Notes: a model not told the origin generated them from the letters alone. A DNA stretch of 64,000 nucleotides from Bedellia somnulentella (GCA_963576735.1 OY755190.1:6503695-6567694), one strand, 5' to 3'. Shown: positions 21,934 through 32,108, counted from the stretch's first letter. Translations and numbers: made by a program.

Positions 21934-22910
21934 ATACATTACAACCGGCCAGTGTTTCATACATTAAAACCTTTTTTCGCAATACTTTCTGAGTGGCCTG
22001 GTATTGAGTTTTTGCGCTACGATTAAATGGCAAAGAAACAATAGTTACTAATTAATTAATTAGTTAATAATTTTAGACTCATTTAGTCGAGGTGTTAGAG
22101 CTTCTAGTGGTTTTTATACTCGTAAGTCTCAAACGGCAGTCCTTGTATTCTTTGGGGGTAGGGCTTTGCGCCGATACAATAGCCGTAAGGCGGGCGTGCT
22201 TGCTTGAGGACGTGGTAAACAGCGGGGTACTTTTACAGTGAGTATTTTTTTGGTTGTATAATTTTGTTTATTTCATGTTTCTTATTGTTTATATACATGT
22301 AAACTCAGTAAACATATATTTTATATACAAAATCATGAATTACTAATTTATTCTATGAACTTAATAGGTTGTTACTCATTATTTTATACTATGTGATGCC
22401 GAATATTATGCGATTCAGCTGTCAACTACGATTCATAATACTAATAGGAATATAACGTATGATAATTTAGTTAACCTCTATACCTAATGCTCAGAATCTG
22501 TTTGACAAAAATGTTACTTCAGTTGGGACATGAAAAACAGAACTACCTAACCATTTTACTGAAAAGAAAAACCTGGAACTGAATAAATCACAAACATTGA
22601 TTTTTCATGATAAGCTTACGTTGCTTTCATATGTACCTCCAAAGCTAAGTAAGAATAAAAAGAAAGACGTTAGATGTTGTACACAATGCACTACAAACCA
22701 GATGAAAATCAATCCGATCCGATGGGTACGGTTCTAGGGTTCAATAGGATTTTTTATCTTTCGTTATAATTCTTTGGTGTGTTTTTAAGTTAAAATCAAT
22801 AAAATAATTATATAGAAACCATGCAAGTTGTACCTAGAGTTTCATTTCATTCTGAACCAAAAAATATTTTTAGCTCAAATTTAAAAGACTATAATAGGCT
22901 ATAATAATAA
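21934..22910. other. AT-rich stretch inside the inverted-repeat block
   Basis: No repeat or gene was recognised. A GC-richer segment at 22130-22210 (CAAACGGCAGTCCTTGTATT and GGGCTTTGCGCCGATACAAT) stands out but has no frame. Confidence 0.35.
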
Positions 22911-23004
22911 TTTAAAAGATGCTTTAATGTTTTTTGACATGAATTCCTCATGTGGGGATTATTACTCATAAATAAAAGATGTTATTAAAGGAAAGAAAAA
23001 TTTC

Positions 23005-23077
23005 GACACTGGCGGGGTTCGAACCCGCGACCTTCGGGTATACGCCCCCGTCGCTCTGCCAACTGAGCTACAGTGTC
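23005..23077 (-). tRNA. tRNA-like gene 1 (non-canonical anticodon loop)
   Basis: The minus strand folds as a 73-nt tRNA: acceptor GACACTG/CAGTGTC (7 of 7 pairs), D arm GCTC/GAGC, and T arm GCGGG/CCCGC with loop TTCGAAC. Box A (TAGCTCAGTTGG) and box B (GGTTCGAACCC) are intact, and a TTTTT terminator follows 4 bases after the acceptor. The anticodon arm is abnormal: only CGGG/CCCG pair, around an 8-base loop GGCGTATA without the usual T33. A decoding role is therefore doubtful. It may be a Pol III tRNA-like RNA or the head of a mobile element. Confidence 0.55.
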
Positions 23078-23318
23078 AGTTGGCATCCAGCGCGAAATTT
23101 CTCTATCCTTTGTTTCTTTTTTACACGTTCAAGTAGTGTTTGCGTTTCCTACCTCCGAATTTTAACTAAATCGGACGGCCACTTGTCTACCTTTTCAGAT
23201 AGAATGCAAATGTTGGGAACGCCTAACTATCAATAATTTAATGTTTTTTGACATGAATTCCTCATGTGGGGATTATTACTCATAAATAAAAGATGTTATT
23301 AAAGGAAAGAAAAATTTC

Positions 23319-23391
23319 GACACTGGCGGGGTTCGAACCCGCGACCTTCGGGTATACGCCCCCGTCGCTCTGCCAACTGAGCTACAGTGTC
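23319..23391 (-). tRNA. tRNA-like gene 2 (identical to gene 1)
   Basis: The same 73 bases as at 23005-23077, one repeat unit (314 bp) further on. The identity includes the unusual anticodon arm and the downstream T run. Confidence 0.55.
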
Positions 23392-23632
23392 AGTTGGCAT
23401 CCAGCGCGAAATTTCTCTATCCTTTGTTTCTTTTTTACACGTTCAAGTAGTGTTTGCGTTTCCTACCTCCGAATTTTAACTAAATCGGACGGCCACTTGT
23501 CTACCTTTTCAGATAGAATGCAAATGTTGGGAATGCCTAACTATCAATAATTTAATGTTTTTTGACATGAATTCCTCATGTGGGGATTATTACTCATAAA
23601 TAAAAGATGTTATTAAAGGAAAGAAAAATTTC

Positions 23633-23692
23633 GACACTGGCGGGGTTCGAACCCGCGACCTTCGGGTATACGCCCCCGTCGCTCTGCCAACT
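23633..23692 (-). pseudogene. Truncated tRNA-like gene in the foldback unit
   Basis: It contains the acceptor 3' strand through the D stem, then breaks at CCAACTG, where the inverted copy of the flank begins. The 5' acceptor strand is replaced by the other foldback arm. Confidence 0.7.
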
Positions 23693-23743
23693 GCCAGTGT
23701 CGAAATTTTTCTTTCCTTTAATAACATCTTTTATTTAAAAGAT

Positions 23744-23978
23744 GCTGTTTAATGTCGGTTTAGGATAGCATTACCCCATTTATTTCCGTGGGTGTACGTA
23801 AGAGGTGACTTAGGGTATTGGGGTTTTAAAGGCTTTTCGGGGGATAAGGTTAGAGACCCATCACCAACAACCTTTATTTTACTATCTTTTGCACTGTTAA
23901 CTTCCAAAAGTGGCTGAGGAATTTCTAATGTCTTATTCCTCACTCTGGCTACCTTTTTAGGGATTTATAGCCATGAGT
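23744..23978 (+). repeat. SINE-G abutting the right inverted-repeat arm
   Basis: GCTGTTTAATGTCGGTTTAG to AGCCATGAGTA. The tail is short and joins the 118-bp arm at 23979 without spacer. Confidence 0.85.
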
Positions 23979-24289
23979 AAAGAAAATATGTTTAATATTA
24001 ATAAGATTAAGACATTAATTATAATCTGCTTTTCTAACTGATAAACCATACGAAAGATTTTCGGTGAAACGTGATTCGCGCCAACGTCTTTCGAGCTGGC
24101 AGTTTTCGAATTCACGTACTTTCGAGCTGTTTAAAACCCTTAAGGGGATGAATATAATAAATTCAATTTAAGCAGTATTTAAAAAAAATAAAGATGTAAA
24201 TAAGTTCAAGTTTTTTGATTCAGCAATAAGAGAATCTCAATACTTAATTTAATCTCCTATTTCAACCACTTATTTGACGTGGTAAATAG

Positions 24290-24552
24290 AATCTTGAAAC
24301 AAACCATTGTACCAAGTTTCTAGATACAGTAATTTATAATTCTCCATACAAGTACTAACTTTCATCCCCTATTTCAACCCCTTTCAGTCATTTTATAGCA
24401 ATATAGTATAGCTAACATCCTTTCTCAAATATCAGTCCATCCAATAATGGATGTACCAAATGTCATAAAAATCGGCTGGGTGTTTTAGATCTGAAAGCGA
24501 AACAGACAGACGTACAGAGTTTCTGTCGCATTTATAATATTAGTATGTTTAT
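24290..24552 (-). mobile_element. Helitron-like 5' segment (possible)
   Basis: On the minus strand it begins CATACTAATATTATAAATGC and continues with CAGACAGACG- and ACCGATTT-type motifs (seen here as AAAAATCGGCTGGGTG) that open many lepidopteran Helitron-like repeats. The 3' end was not found. Confidence 0.45.
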
Positions 24553-24792
24553 TTTGATTTTATGCATTATGAAACGTACCCGTATGTTGAAAATTTATGT
24601 TGCCCACATTTATCGTAAAGTAACACAGGGTCTTTAGAAGAATCCAGCAAATTGGTACGGGTCCTATTTTAAGACTAAAGATTACGTATCGGTTACACGT
24701 GTAAGTTGGCACATACATTTATTTCTATACGCTATAATTTTTACCTAAAATAGCAAGAGTTGTAAAGGTCTCTATTATTTATTGTGTACTCT

Positions 24793-25047
24793 AGCAGTGT
24801 ATTGCCGGTTTAGAATATCACTACCCCTTTCTTCCCATGGGTGTCGTAGGAGGCGAGTAAGGGTATGAGGCTTTTTTAAGTGGTTTACGGGTTATGCGGT
24901 TAGAGACCCACGATACTTTATTTCTACCGTTTTGTTCCCTATCAACTTCCAAATGTGGCTGAGGTGTTACTAGCTCTAAAGCTCTGGCTACCCCTTTTTG
25001 GAATTTATAGCCGTGAGTATGTATGTATGTATATATGTATATGTATA
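24793..25047 (+). repeat. SINE-G, full length
   Basis: GCAGTGTATTGCCGGTTTAG to GCCGTGAGTATGTATG. The tail has expanded into TATG/TA simple sequence. Confidence 0.85.
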
Positions 25048-25092
25048 TGTATATATATATATATATACTTATATTATAAGTATATATATATA
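25048..25092. repeat. AT palindrome in a SINE tail
   Basis: A (TA)n-rich palindrome centred near 25070 (ACTTATA-T-TATAAGT). It is followed by ACTTATACTTATACTCACGG, which looks like the start of an inverted SINE-G tail, so two tails may face each other here. Confidence 0.65.
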
Positions 25093-25384
25093 TATACTTA
25101 TACTTATACTTATACTCACGGCATAAGTATAAATGAATATACATACTGTGATACATATCTGAAAATGAGTGTTTATCTATTAATGTACTCTACTGGATTG
25201 TATACAATACCAACGCTTTACACAAATACTTTTTGGTTTCAATTACAAAGAGGGTAAACAGAATTCAATAAATTAACGTCTTTTGCTGGAAAGAGACGTC
25301 CCTTCAGATTTTCACAGCAGAGAGAGAGAGTAAGAGAGAGAAAAAAGGATGTAAGAAAATATTGTGTGTATGTTTATAAATGAA

Positions 25385-25455
25385 GTTAGCGAGTGTTCAA
25401 GATGAAAATAGTCTTTGCCTACCCCGAAGGAAATTAATGGCATGGGTATATATAT
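25385..25455 (+). mobile_element. LINE-Y tail fragment
   Basis: GATGAAAATAGTCTTTGCCT and ACCCCGAAGGAAATTAATGG, then a TATATATG tail. Confidence 0.5.
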
Positions 25456-25650
25456 GTTTGTGTGCTAGTAGAGACTAGTAACACTTTGCACGAAACTGGG
25501 TAACCTCTCGCGTTTCGTATTCATTCATCAATGTTTTCATACATGATCTTTTTTTTCAACACACTTTGGAACGCGTGGTTTGGTTGGTATATTTTCATTA
25601 TGATTATGATTAATATTATATTTTAACAGCCGTGCTGTGCTGTGCAGTTC

Positions 25651-25906
25651 TGCTGTGTAGTGTCGGCTTAGAATAGCACTACCCCATTTCTTCCGGTGGG
25701 TGTACGTAAAAGGCGACTAACGGTATTGGGGCTTTTAAGGGATTTTTGGGCGATGCGGTTGGAGACCCACCACCAAGAACCTTTATTTCACCATCTATTC
25801 CCCACGCACCTTCCAAAAGTGGCTGAGGAATTTCTAATTCCTTAGCTCTGGCTACCCCTTTCTTGGGATTTATAGCCGTGAATATATGTATGTATGTATG
25901 TATGTA
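25651..25906 (+). repeat. SINE-G, full length
   Basis: GCTGTGTAGTGTCGGCTTAG to a TATG tail that runs directly into the SINE-T head at 25907. Confidence 0.9.
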
Positions 25907-26222
25907 ACAGCCGTGATAGCTCAGTGGGTAGAACGTCGCTTTTCGTGCAGATGATGTGGGTTCAAACCCCGAGTCGGGTAAACACTATTTTGTCTTTTCT
26001 AAAGTCATATGTGTGGTTAATTTATCTTGGTTGTTAACGGTGAGGGAAAACATCGTGAGGAAACCCACATGACTAAGTTGTACTTTGTCATGTGACAGTG
26101 TATACATACAAAACGGCGATAGGCAGGCAATTAACATCAGGTAACAATGTCACGTAATATTCAGAAGTATTAGTACCTCTGCCAACCCCCTCGGAGACAT
26201 ACGGCGTGAACGTTTGTGTTTG
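25907..26222 (+). repeat. SINE-T with intact head, internal deletion
   Basis: The head is ACAGCCGTGATAGCTCAGTG with box B GGGTTCAAACCCCG. About 50 bp of the 3' body (from GGCAGGC to ATCAGGTAAC) are missing. It joins the SINE-G tail with no spacer, so it probably inserted at that tail. Confidence 0.9.
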
Positions 26223-26544
26223 AGATGATTTATATATTTAATGGCAGTTTTTACGTAAGTTCATCCACTCGGTGCACGGCATCAACGGCATGTCAAGATG
26301 AAGGTCAACGTGGCTTGTAAGACCGGTTGGTGTGCAGATCTTTTTATTTGCTGTCAAATTAAATATAACTTGGTTTTTTTTTGTACTTCATCCACAATTT
26401 TATAAACATTTTAAAAGACCTTATATTACTATTTTTTTTATAGCTTGCTAGCTGCTAGACTTTTCTTGCCTATGACTGAAGTTATGTTATACAAAACATG
26501 AATTAGAATTTTATTGGAAGGTCTTTTAGCTGATAGAAATTTAG

Positions 26545-26631
26545 TATCTATAGTGATGGGTCTTCAATAGCCTCTTACGACACCCGTGGGAAGAAAGGGG
26601 TAGCGACATTCTAAACCGGCACTACACGGCA
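26545..26631 (-). repeat. SINE-G, internally deleted
   Basis: GTGATGGGTCTTCAATAG joins directly to CCTCTTACGACACCCGTGGG and the head AAACCGGCACTACACGGCA. Confidence 0.75.
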
Positions 26632-26852
26632 GTTCATTTGAATCAATTTGAAAACTAATAAAGATCATTTAGATTTAAAATTAATGTGCGAGAAGTTCGC
26701 TTATAGTTACAATTATTCATGCCACGTTAATCATTAGATGAGCGAGGAATTATTAATTGTAACTTATTAAATTTCATAAATCTTTTTGTGTACATCATTT
26801 TTTCAGTAATATTAGATGTATTTTAGATAGTAAATTATCGCAGAAGAACACA

Positions 26853-27077
26853 ATACATACATATACTCACGTACTCGTCAGAGCTACAGAATCCGAAAAT
26901 TAATCAGCCATTTTTGAAAGTTAAATGGGGAAATAACTGTAAAAAAAAATCTGGTGATGGATCTCCAACCGCATCGCCCAAAAATTACTTAAAAGGCTCC
27001 GATACCATTAGTCGCCTCTTAACTTCACCCATGGCAAGAAATGGGGTGGTGCTATTCTAAGCCGACACTCCACAGAA
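26853..27077 (-). repeat. SINE-G, near full length
   Basis: ATACATACATATACTCACG (about 15 bp deleted after it) to AGCCGACACTCCACAG. Confidence 0.8.
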
Positions 27078-27389
27078 ACCTGTGTAATGATAAACAAAAA
27101 GACACAGTGATAGTAAGCTGTTTTCTAGCCTGAATTCAGTGCAATAAAAGTCACGTCATGAGCAAAATATAATTTAAAAAAATACGTAACAACTTTATAT
27201 ATTACGATTACAATAAATGTTACAAAACTGACCTTCATCTCTAACAGCCCTAATAGCAGAAAAATAGTATTGTCTATCTATTAATGTTTCAAAATATTTG
27301 CAAAACATTATCAATCAACGAGTAATTAATTACAGACAATGGTTCATTCATAAAAGTTTACTAATGATTGTATCGGTACAATAAATATA

Positions 27390-27764
27390 ATTAGCGAACG
27401 TTCACGCCGTATATCCCCGAAAGGGTTGGCAGAGGTACTAATACTTCTAAACACCACTTGACATTCTCACCTGGTGTTCGGAGTACCCACGTTTTGCTTG
27501 GACAGTGTACTCACGTGATAGGGGGCAGGCCTATCGCTGTTTTGTACGAATACACTGTCACATGACAAAGTACAATGTAGCCATGTGGGTTTCCTCACGA
27601 TGTTTTCCCCCACCGTTAACAACCATGACAAATGTGACTTATGTATTACTTTAACCACACATATGACTTCAGAAAAGACAAATTGGTGCAGGTCTGTCTA
27701 GGGATTTGAACTCTCATCGTCTGCACGATAAGCGGTATTCTACCCACTGAGCTATCACGGTTGC
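27390..27764 (-). repeat. SINE-T, full length with target duplication
   Basis: Flanked by ACAATAAATATA at 27378-27389 and 27765-27776. It runs from AACGTTCACGCCG to the head GAGCTATCACGGTTG. It lies about 120 bp upstream of the TATA box of the first deaminase gene, so it could influence that promoter. Confidence 0.93.
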
Positions 27765-27883
27765 ACAATAAATATATCTCCTTACCAACGTACACAAAGG
27801 TACGTACTACGTATCGCAAATCATCATTCATTCTCGCAATCTTAGCAATGAGACTCACACTTACCGTCCATTAAAAATGACCG

Positions 27884-27920
27884 TATAAAAACCAGGCACA
27901 AATAATTATCTGGTAGTCCG
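27884..27920 (+). promoter_or_regulatory. Core promoter of deaminase gene 1
   Basis: TATAAAA at 27884-27890 lies about 30 bp before a plausible initiator around 27914-27920 (GTCCGACAG). This would give a 5' leader of 50-80 nt and no intron before the start codon. Confidence 0.55.
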
Positions 27921-27970
27921 ACAGCAAACGTCAACGGCCATGGTATCTGAACATAGATAAAAATATTTTC

Positions 27971-29494
27971 ATGTGCGATAAAACAAAAACAATGTGTGTA
28001 TTCATAAACATTGTCGTGTGCCAGTTCTTTATCTTCACTCTCGCCGCTAGTTTAAATTTGGAACAGTACTTAGTTAAAAGAAATAAACTAATAAAGTACG
28101 AAATAGATGCGTCAGTTGGCGGGAATATCACACTGAACCCAGAAGAAAAAAAAGTAAACGAATTGCTTCTTAAACTCAAAAACGAGACACTGAACAAGGT
28201 TTTTGAAAATCCAAGCAGATTTAGACTCCGGAAAAATTTTGATGCAGTAAAAAATGAAATACAAAATTCTACCATTTATAAAGTTTTAAAATTTATGCCT
28301 AAAGGAGCTTTATTGCATATTCATAGCAGTTTTATTATGGATGCAGAGTATTTATTGAAGCTGACATATTACGATGATTTGTTTGTATGCTTTTATTCAG
28401 ATGAATTGAAATTTCTATTCTCAGCTGATGCGCCCCAGCGACCTTGTTTAAGTGGGTGGCATCGACTTCGCGATAGACGACAACAATATAACAATGTGAA
28501 TGATTTCGATAGATATCTCAAGAGCAAGTTCAGCTTGTACTACGATGAATCGGAAGACATTAATACAATTTGGAATCGTTTTGAGCGAATACACGATACA
28601 AAATCGGGTCTGTTGTCTTATAAACCAGTCTTTGAACAGTATTTCTATGATTCCCTCAAAAAGATTTACGATGACAATATTTTCTATGTGGAAATTAGGA
28701 CAGGCTTAAAGAACTTGTATGATTTGAATGGCACTAGGTATGACTCAATGGCAGTGTTACAACTTTATAAACAAATTACGGAACGATTTAAAAATAACTA
28801 TCCAGATTTTATTGGTGCTAAAATTATTTACTCAAAGTATCGGAAAATTAATACGGATTCTATGAAACAATTCATAGACACAGCTATACGATTAAAGGAA
28901 AAATATCCAGATATACTTGCTGGTATAGATCTGGTAGGACAAGAAGACTTGGGGAAACCATTACTAGATTACGTCCCATACCTTCATGCAGTGAAGGACA
29001 AATTAAATTTTTACTTTCACGCTGGCGAAACGAATTGGTATGGAATGCCAACAGACGAAAACTTGGTTGATGCTATTATGCTGGGTACAAAACGGATCGG
29101 TCATGGCTATGCTTTGATGAAGCACCCACGACTTCTAGAGGCAGTAAGAAATAGAGACATTGCTATAGAAGTTAATGTTGTATCGAACAAAGTGCTAGGG
29201 TTAGTGAGTGATATAAGGAACCATCCGCTCTCTCTGTATTTGGCTCTTGGACTTCCTGTGGTGATATCGAGTGATGACCCTGGCGTGTGGGGCGCTGCAC
29301 CACTTACAGACGATTTCTATACCGTATTCATGGGAGTTTCTAGTAAGCATTCTGATCTACAGTTGTTAAAGCAATTGGCATTAAATTCGATTAAATATAG
29401 TGCTATGAATGATTTGATGAAACAAACCGCGCTTGATTTGTTTGAAGACAAGTGGAGGAACTTTACATTTCATGTATTGAAAACATTAGTTTGA
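27971..29494 (+). CDS. ADGF: Secreted adenosine deaminase, ADGF/ADA2 family (gene 1)
   Basis: Predicted to convert adenosine and deoxyadenosine to inosine outside the cell. The single open frame encodes 507 residues, normal for the family, with no intron. A hydrophobic signal peptide ends near residue 26 (VCQFFIFTLAAS). The ADGF N-terminal region follows, then the deaminase barrel: HIH (H116, H118) for zinc, HAGE (H350, E353), IGHG (H378) and SSDDP (D435, D436). C140 and C159 match the conserved pair of ADA2. Possible N-glycosylation sites are N52, N71, N99, N253 and N497. The Met at codon 8 (27992) has a better initiation context and gives a tighter signal peptide, so translation may start there. 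One oddity is that the residue after HIH is Ser119, where the other two copies have Asp. It is the most divergent of the three. Confidence 0.95.
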   Translation: MCDKTKTMCVFINIVVCQFFIFTLAASLNLEQYLVKRNKLIKYEIDASVGGNITLNPEEKKVNELLLKLKNETLNKVFENPSRFRLRKNFDAVKNEIQNSTIYKVLKFMPKGALLHIHSSFIMDAEYLLKLTYYDDLFVCFYSDELKFLFSADAPQRPCLSGWHRLRDRRQQYNNVNDFDRYLKSKFSLYYDESEDINTIWNRFERIHDTKSGLLSYKPVFEQYFYDSLKKIYDDNIFYVEIRTGLKNLYDLNGTRYDSMAVLQLYKQITERFKNNYPDFIGAKIIYSKYRKINTDSMKQFIDTAIRLKEKYPDILAGIDLVGQEDLGKPLLDYVPYLHAVKDKLNFYFHAGETNWYGMPTDENLVDAIMLGTKRIGHGYALMKHPRLLEAVRNRDIAIEVNVVSNKVLGLVSDIRNHPLSLYLALGLPVVISSDDPGVWGAAPLTDDFYTVFMGVSSKHSDLQLLKQLALNSIKYSAMNDLMKQTALDLFEDKWRNFTFHVLKTLV

Positions 29495-29909
29495 TTGTGA
29501 TAGATAAATAATATTAATAAGAGAATTGTACAAAATGTAGTTTTAGTTTAGTTTATATATAAAATAATGCAAAACTTTTTGTTGAATTTGTTGTATTTTA
29601 AATTATTTTGAATGCATGAACTTTATATTTTATTGTGAAGAATGTGGTCTGAGATTTTAAGTTGCATGGATTCGAGTCCTGAATCGAGCTGAAACTCCAC
29701 GCCACGCCGCCATTTCTAAACTCATATGTTCGTTTAAAATTTAATTAATGGGAGGGAAACAACGAGAAGTAACCCGAATGACGATCTTTTATTTAGACAT
29801 AATTATGGCATTTCACTTCACCTGCTAATATACTAACGGAATATATTCCTAAAACGGGGTAGCCAGATCAATTTAATCAACATTTTCTCAGCCACTTTTG
29901 GGAATTCAA
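29495..29909. other. 3' flank of gene 1
   Basis: AT-rich, with several AATAAT and AATAAG variants but no exact AATAAA near the stop. A faint tRNA-like head (GATTCGAGTCCTGAATCG) near 29670-29690 and GTTTAAAATTTAATTAATGG suggest a very old SINE remnant. Confidence 0.35.
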
Positions 29910-29924
29910 GGTTGTAAATATATA

Positions 29925-30286
29925 ACATAACATAAACATAAACGTTCACGCCGAATATCCCCGAAGGGGTTGGCAGAGGTACTAATACTTCTGAACATCA
30001 CGTGACTTTGTCACCTGGTGTTCAGAGTACCCACGTTTTGCATGGACAGTGTACTCACGTGATAGGGGGCAGGCCTATCGCCGTTTTGTACGAATACACT
30101 GTCACATGACTAAGTACAACTCAGCCATGTGGGTTTCCTCACGATGTTTTCCCTCACCGTTAACAACCATGATAAATTAACCACACATATGTCTTTAGAA
30201 AAGACAAATTGGTGTAGGCCCGACCCAGGATTCGAACACTAGTCGCTTGCACGATAACCAAGTGTTCTACCCACTGGGCTATCACG
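29925..30286 (-). repeat. SINE-T, full length with target duplication
   Basis: Flanked by GTTGTAAATATATA at 29911-29924 and 30287-30300. The tail is AACATAACATAAACATAAACG and the head is GGGCTATCACG. It is nearly identical to the copy at 31021. Confidence 0.93.
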
Positions 30287-30523
30287 GTTGTAAATATATA
30301 TATACATCACAATGCTCTCATCAGAGATTGACTTTTAATTACATCGCTCTTATAATATTTAGTATATCTGCCACCCCTCGAAGAAAATATGGTGACCATA
30401 TTTTTGTCAACCCTTGATTCAGTGGTTCAGACAAAAATTATCATGATAATAACATTATCATCTCTGAAAATGGTTTTTCAAATAATATAATTATATTGAA
30501 GTGTCAATTACGAGTATATGCTT

Positions 30524-31018
30524 TGTATTGCCGGCTTAGAATGTCTCTACCCCTTTCAACCCACGGGTGTCGTTAGAGAAGACTAAGGGTATGGGATTTT
30601 TTAAGTGGCTTTTGGGCGATGCGGTTGAAGACCCATCACATACATACATATACTCACGGCTCTAAATCCCTTGAAGGGGTAGCCAGAGCTAGGGAATGAG
30701 ACATTCCTCAGCCACCTTTGGAAGTTGCGTGGGGAAAAGATGGTGAAATAAAGGTTGTTGGTGATGGGTCTCCAACCGCATCGCCCAAAAATCCCTTAAA
30801 AGCCCCAACACCGTTAGTCGCCTCTTACGTACACCCACCGGAAGAAATGGGGTAGTGCTATTCTAAGCCGACACTACACAGCAAACCATCACATCACCAA
30901 CGATAATTTATTTCTACCATCTTGTACTGTATCAACTACCAAATGTGACTGAGGAGTTTCTAGCTCTGAAGTTTGTGGGATTTACGGACGTGAGTGTATG
31001 TATGAATGTATATTGTAT
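30524..31018 (+). repeat. SINE-G split by an inverted SINE-G
   Basis: The 5' half (TGTATTGCCGGCTTAGAATG) ends at 30641. The 3' half resumes at CCATCACATCACCAACGATA (30886) and ends in a TATG tail. CCATCACAT is duplicated at 30633-30641 and 30886-30894. Confidence 0.9.
30642..30885 (-). repeat. SINE-G nested in a SINE-G
   Basis: A complete young copy, opposite in orientation to its host, flanked by the 9-bp duplication CCATCACAT. Confidence 0.92.
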
Positions 31019-31020
31019 GT

Positions 31021-31388
31021 GATAACCGTGATAGCCCAGTGGGTAGAACACTCGGTTATCGTGCAAACGACTAGTGTTCAAATCCTGGGTCGGGCCTACA
31101 CCAATTTGTCTTTTCTAAAGACATATGTGTGGTTAATTTATCATGGTTGTTAACGGTGAGGGAAAACATCGTGAGGAAACCCACATGGCTGAGTTGTACT
31201 TAGTCATGTGACAGTATATTCGTACAAAACGGCGATAGGCCTGCCCCCTATCACGTGAGTACACTGTCCATGCAAAACGTGGGTACTCTGAACACCAGGT
31301 GACAAAGTCACGTGATGTTCAGAACTATTAGTACCTCTGCCAACCCCTTCGGGGATATTCGGCGTGAACGTTTATGTTATGTTATGTT
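31021..31388 (+). repeat. SINE-T, full length with 15-bp target duplication
   Basis: Flanked by ATGTATATTGTATGT at 31006-31020 and 31389-31403, that is, inserted into the tail of the preceding SINE-G. The head is GTGATAGCCCAGTGGGTAG and the tail is (TTATG)n. It is the best reference copy in the window together with 45222-45594. Confidence 0.95.
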
Positions 31389-31403
31389 ATGTATATTGTA
31401 TGT

Positions 31404-32100
31404 ATGCATTGAAGTCGTCTTTGGCACAAACTTTTTGTAGAATATTAAAAAAGTAATTTAGCAAAAACTTGTTCAATATTTATGGCGCCTCGTGGCTGTT
31501 GTATTTTTCATTTTTCTTATTAAAGGTAGTCAGTGTAGGTCAATACTTTACCACTTAAGTGGCGAAAGTAATTGCAGACGCTTAGATTGAACTAGAGCAA
31601 TATTAGGTAGAAAAAAATTGGAACAATTCAAATGCAAAGTCAAATCTTTATGTAAGAAACGTATACTACTCATCATTCACGTAAAGGCTTGGCATAAGTA
31701 CTATTTGCTATTACATTTTTAGTGTTCACATTTGTAAAATATCAATTAAAGTCACATCTATAAATCACAAAAAGGGGGGGGGGTACCTAGAACTTCATTT
31801 TGTAGGTTTTATGTAAGAAATTCATCAGGTATTTTTCGAAGTTCAGTAAGGATTTCTTTTAAACATATATTATGTATGTCACTATTTAGGTGACTAACAT
31901 CCTATATTATCCTGAGGTATTAAATACGACTATCGCGGGAAAAAGGTTGCTGATATTTTAAATCGATTACAGCTTTGTTTGTTAAATAATTTATTCCCGT
32001 CTTTTCTCATATGTGGCACTTTAGAGTTTTAGCCAAATATCAAAAAGCTTTTATTATTACATATAAATTGTGTATAATGAGGAGTTGTTAGTATAATCCA
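31404..32100. other. AT-rich stretch
   Basis: There is no gene. A G9-10 run lies at about 31776-31785. Some decayed SINE-G-like words (AAATCACAAAAAGG) follow it but are too weak to call. Confidence 0.35.
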
Positions 32101-32108
32101 AAAGGAAT

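Larger units (their letters stand above)
22923..23733 (-). repeat. Tandem array of a 314-bp unit with tRNA-like genes
   Basis: Units start at 22923, 23237 and 23551 with a period of exactly 314 bp. Units one and two differ at one position that I can see (GGGAACGCC versus GGGAATGCC). The third is cut short inside its tRNA-like part and closes as a foldback: 23598-23641 is repeated inverted at 23693-23736 (44 bp, perfect). The 13-mer TTTAAAAGATGCT at 22911-22923 and 23734-23746 could be a target duplication, although the right copy overlaps the foldback arm and the head of the next SINE-G. Confidence 0.85.
20274..24096. mobile_element. 3.8-kb block bounded by 118-bp inverted repeats
   Basis: Bases 20274-20391 and the reverse complement of 23979-24096 align over 118 bp with only a handful of differences, from GCTCGAAAGACGTTGGCGCG to AACATATTTTCTTT. 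The interior holds a dead mariner, a tandem tRNA-like array and a SINE-G that ends exactly at the right arm. No transposase matching these ends was seen. It may be an old foldback or terminal-inverted-repeat transposon filled by later insertions. Confidence 0.6.

Noticed and set aside
23005..23077. Ordinary functional tRNA with a readable anticodon
   Set aside because: The anticodon loop cannot be folded as 5+7+5 with T33 in either register tried, so no amino acid was assigned.
22979..23550. Two identical 85-codon open frames in the array
   Set aside because: They run across the tRNA-like gene on the opposite strand and exist only because the repeat unit is duplicated.
22923..23733. CRISPR-like regular repeats
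   Set aside because: Units of 314 bp without spacers in a eukaryotic genome; they are tandem tRNA-like elements.
24821..25257. Open frames on both strands of 100-111 codons
   Set aside because: Simple Tyr/Ile repeats from the TA/TATG tail and SINE-G body.
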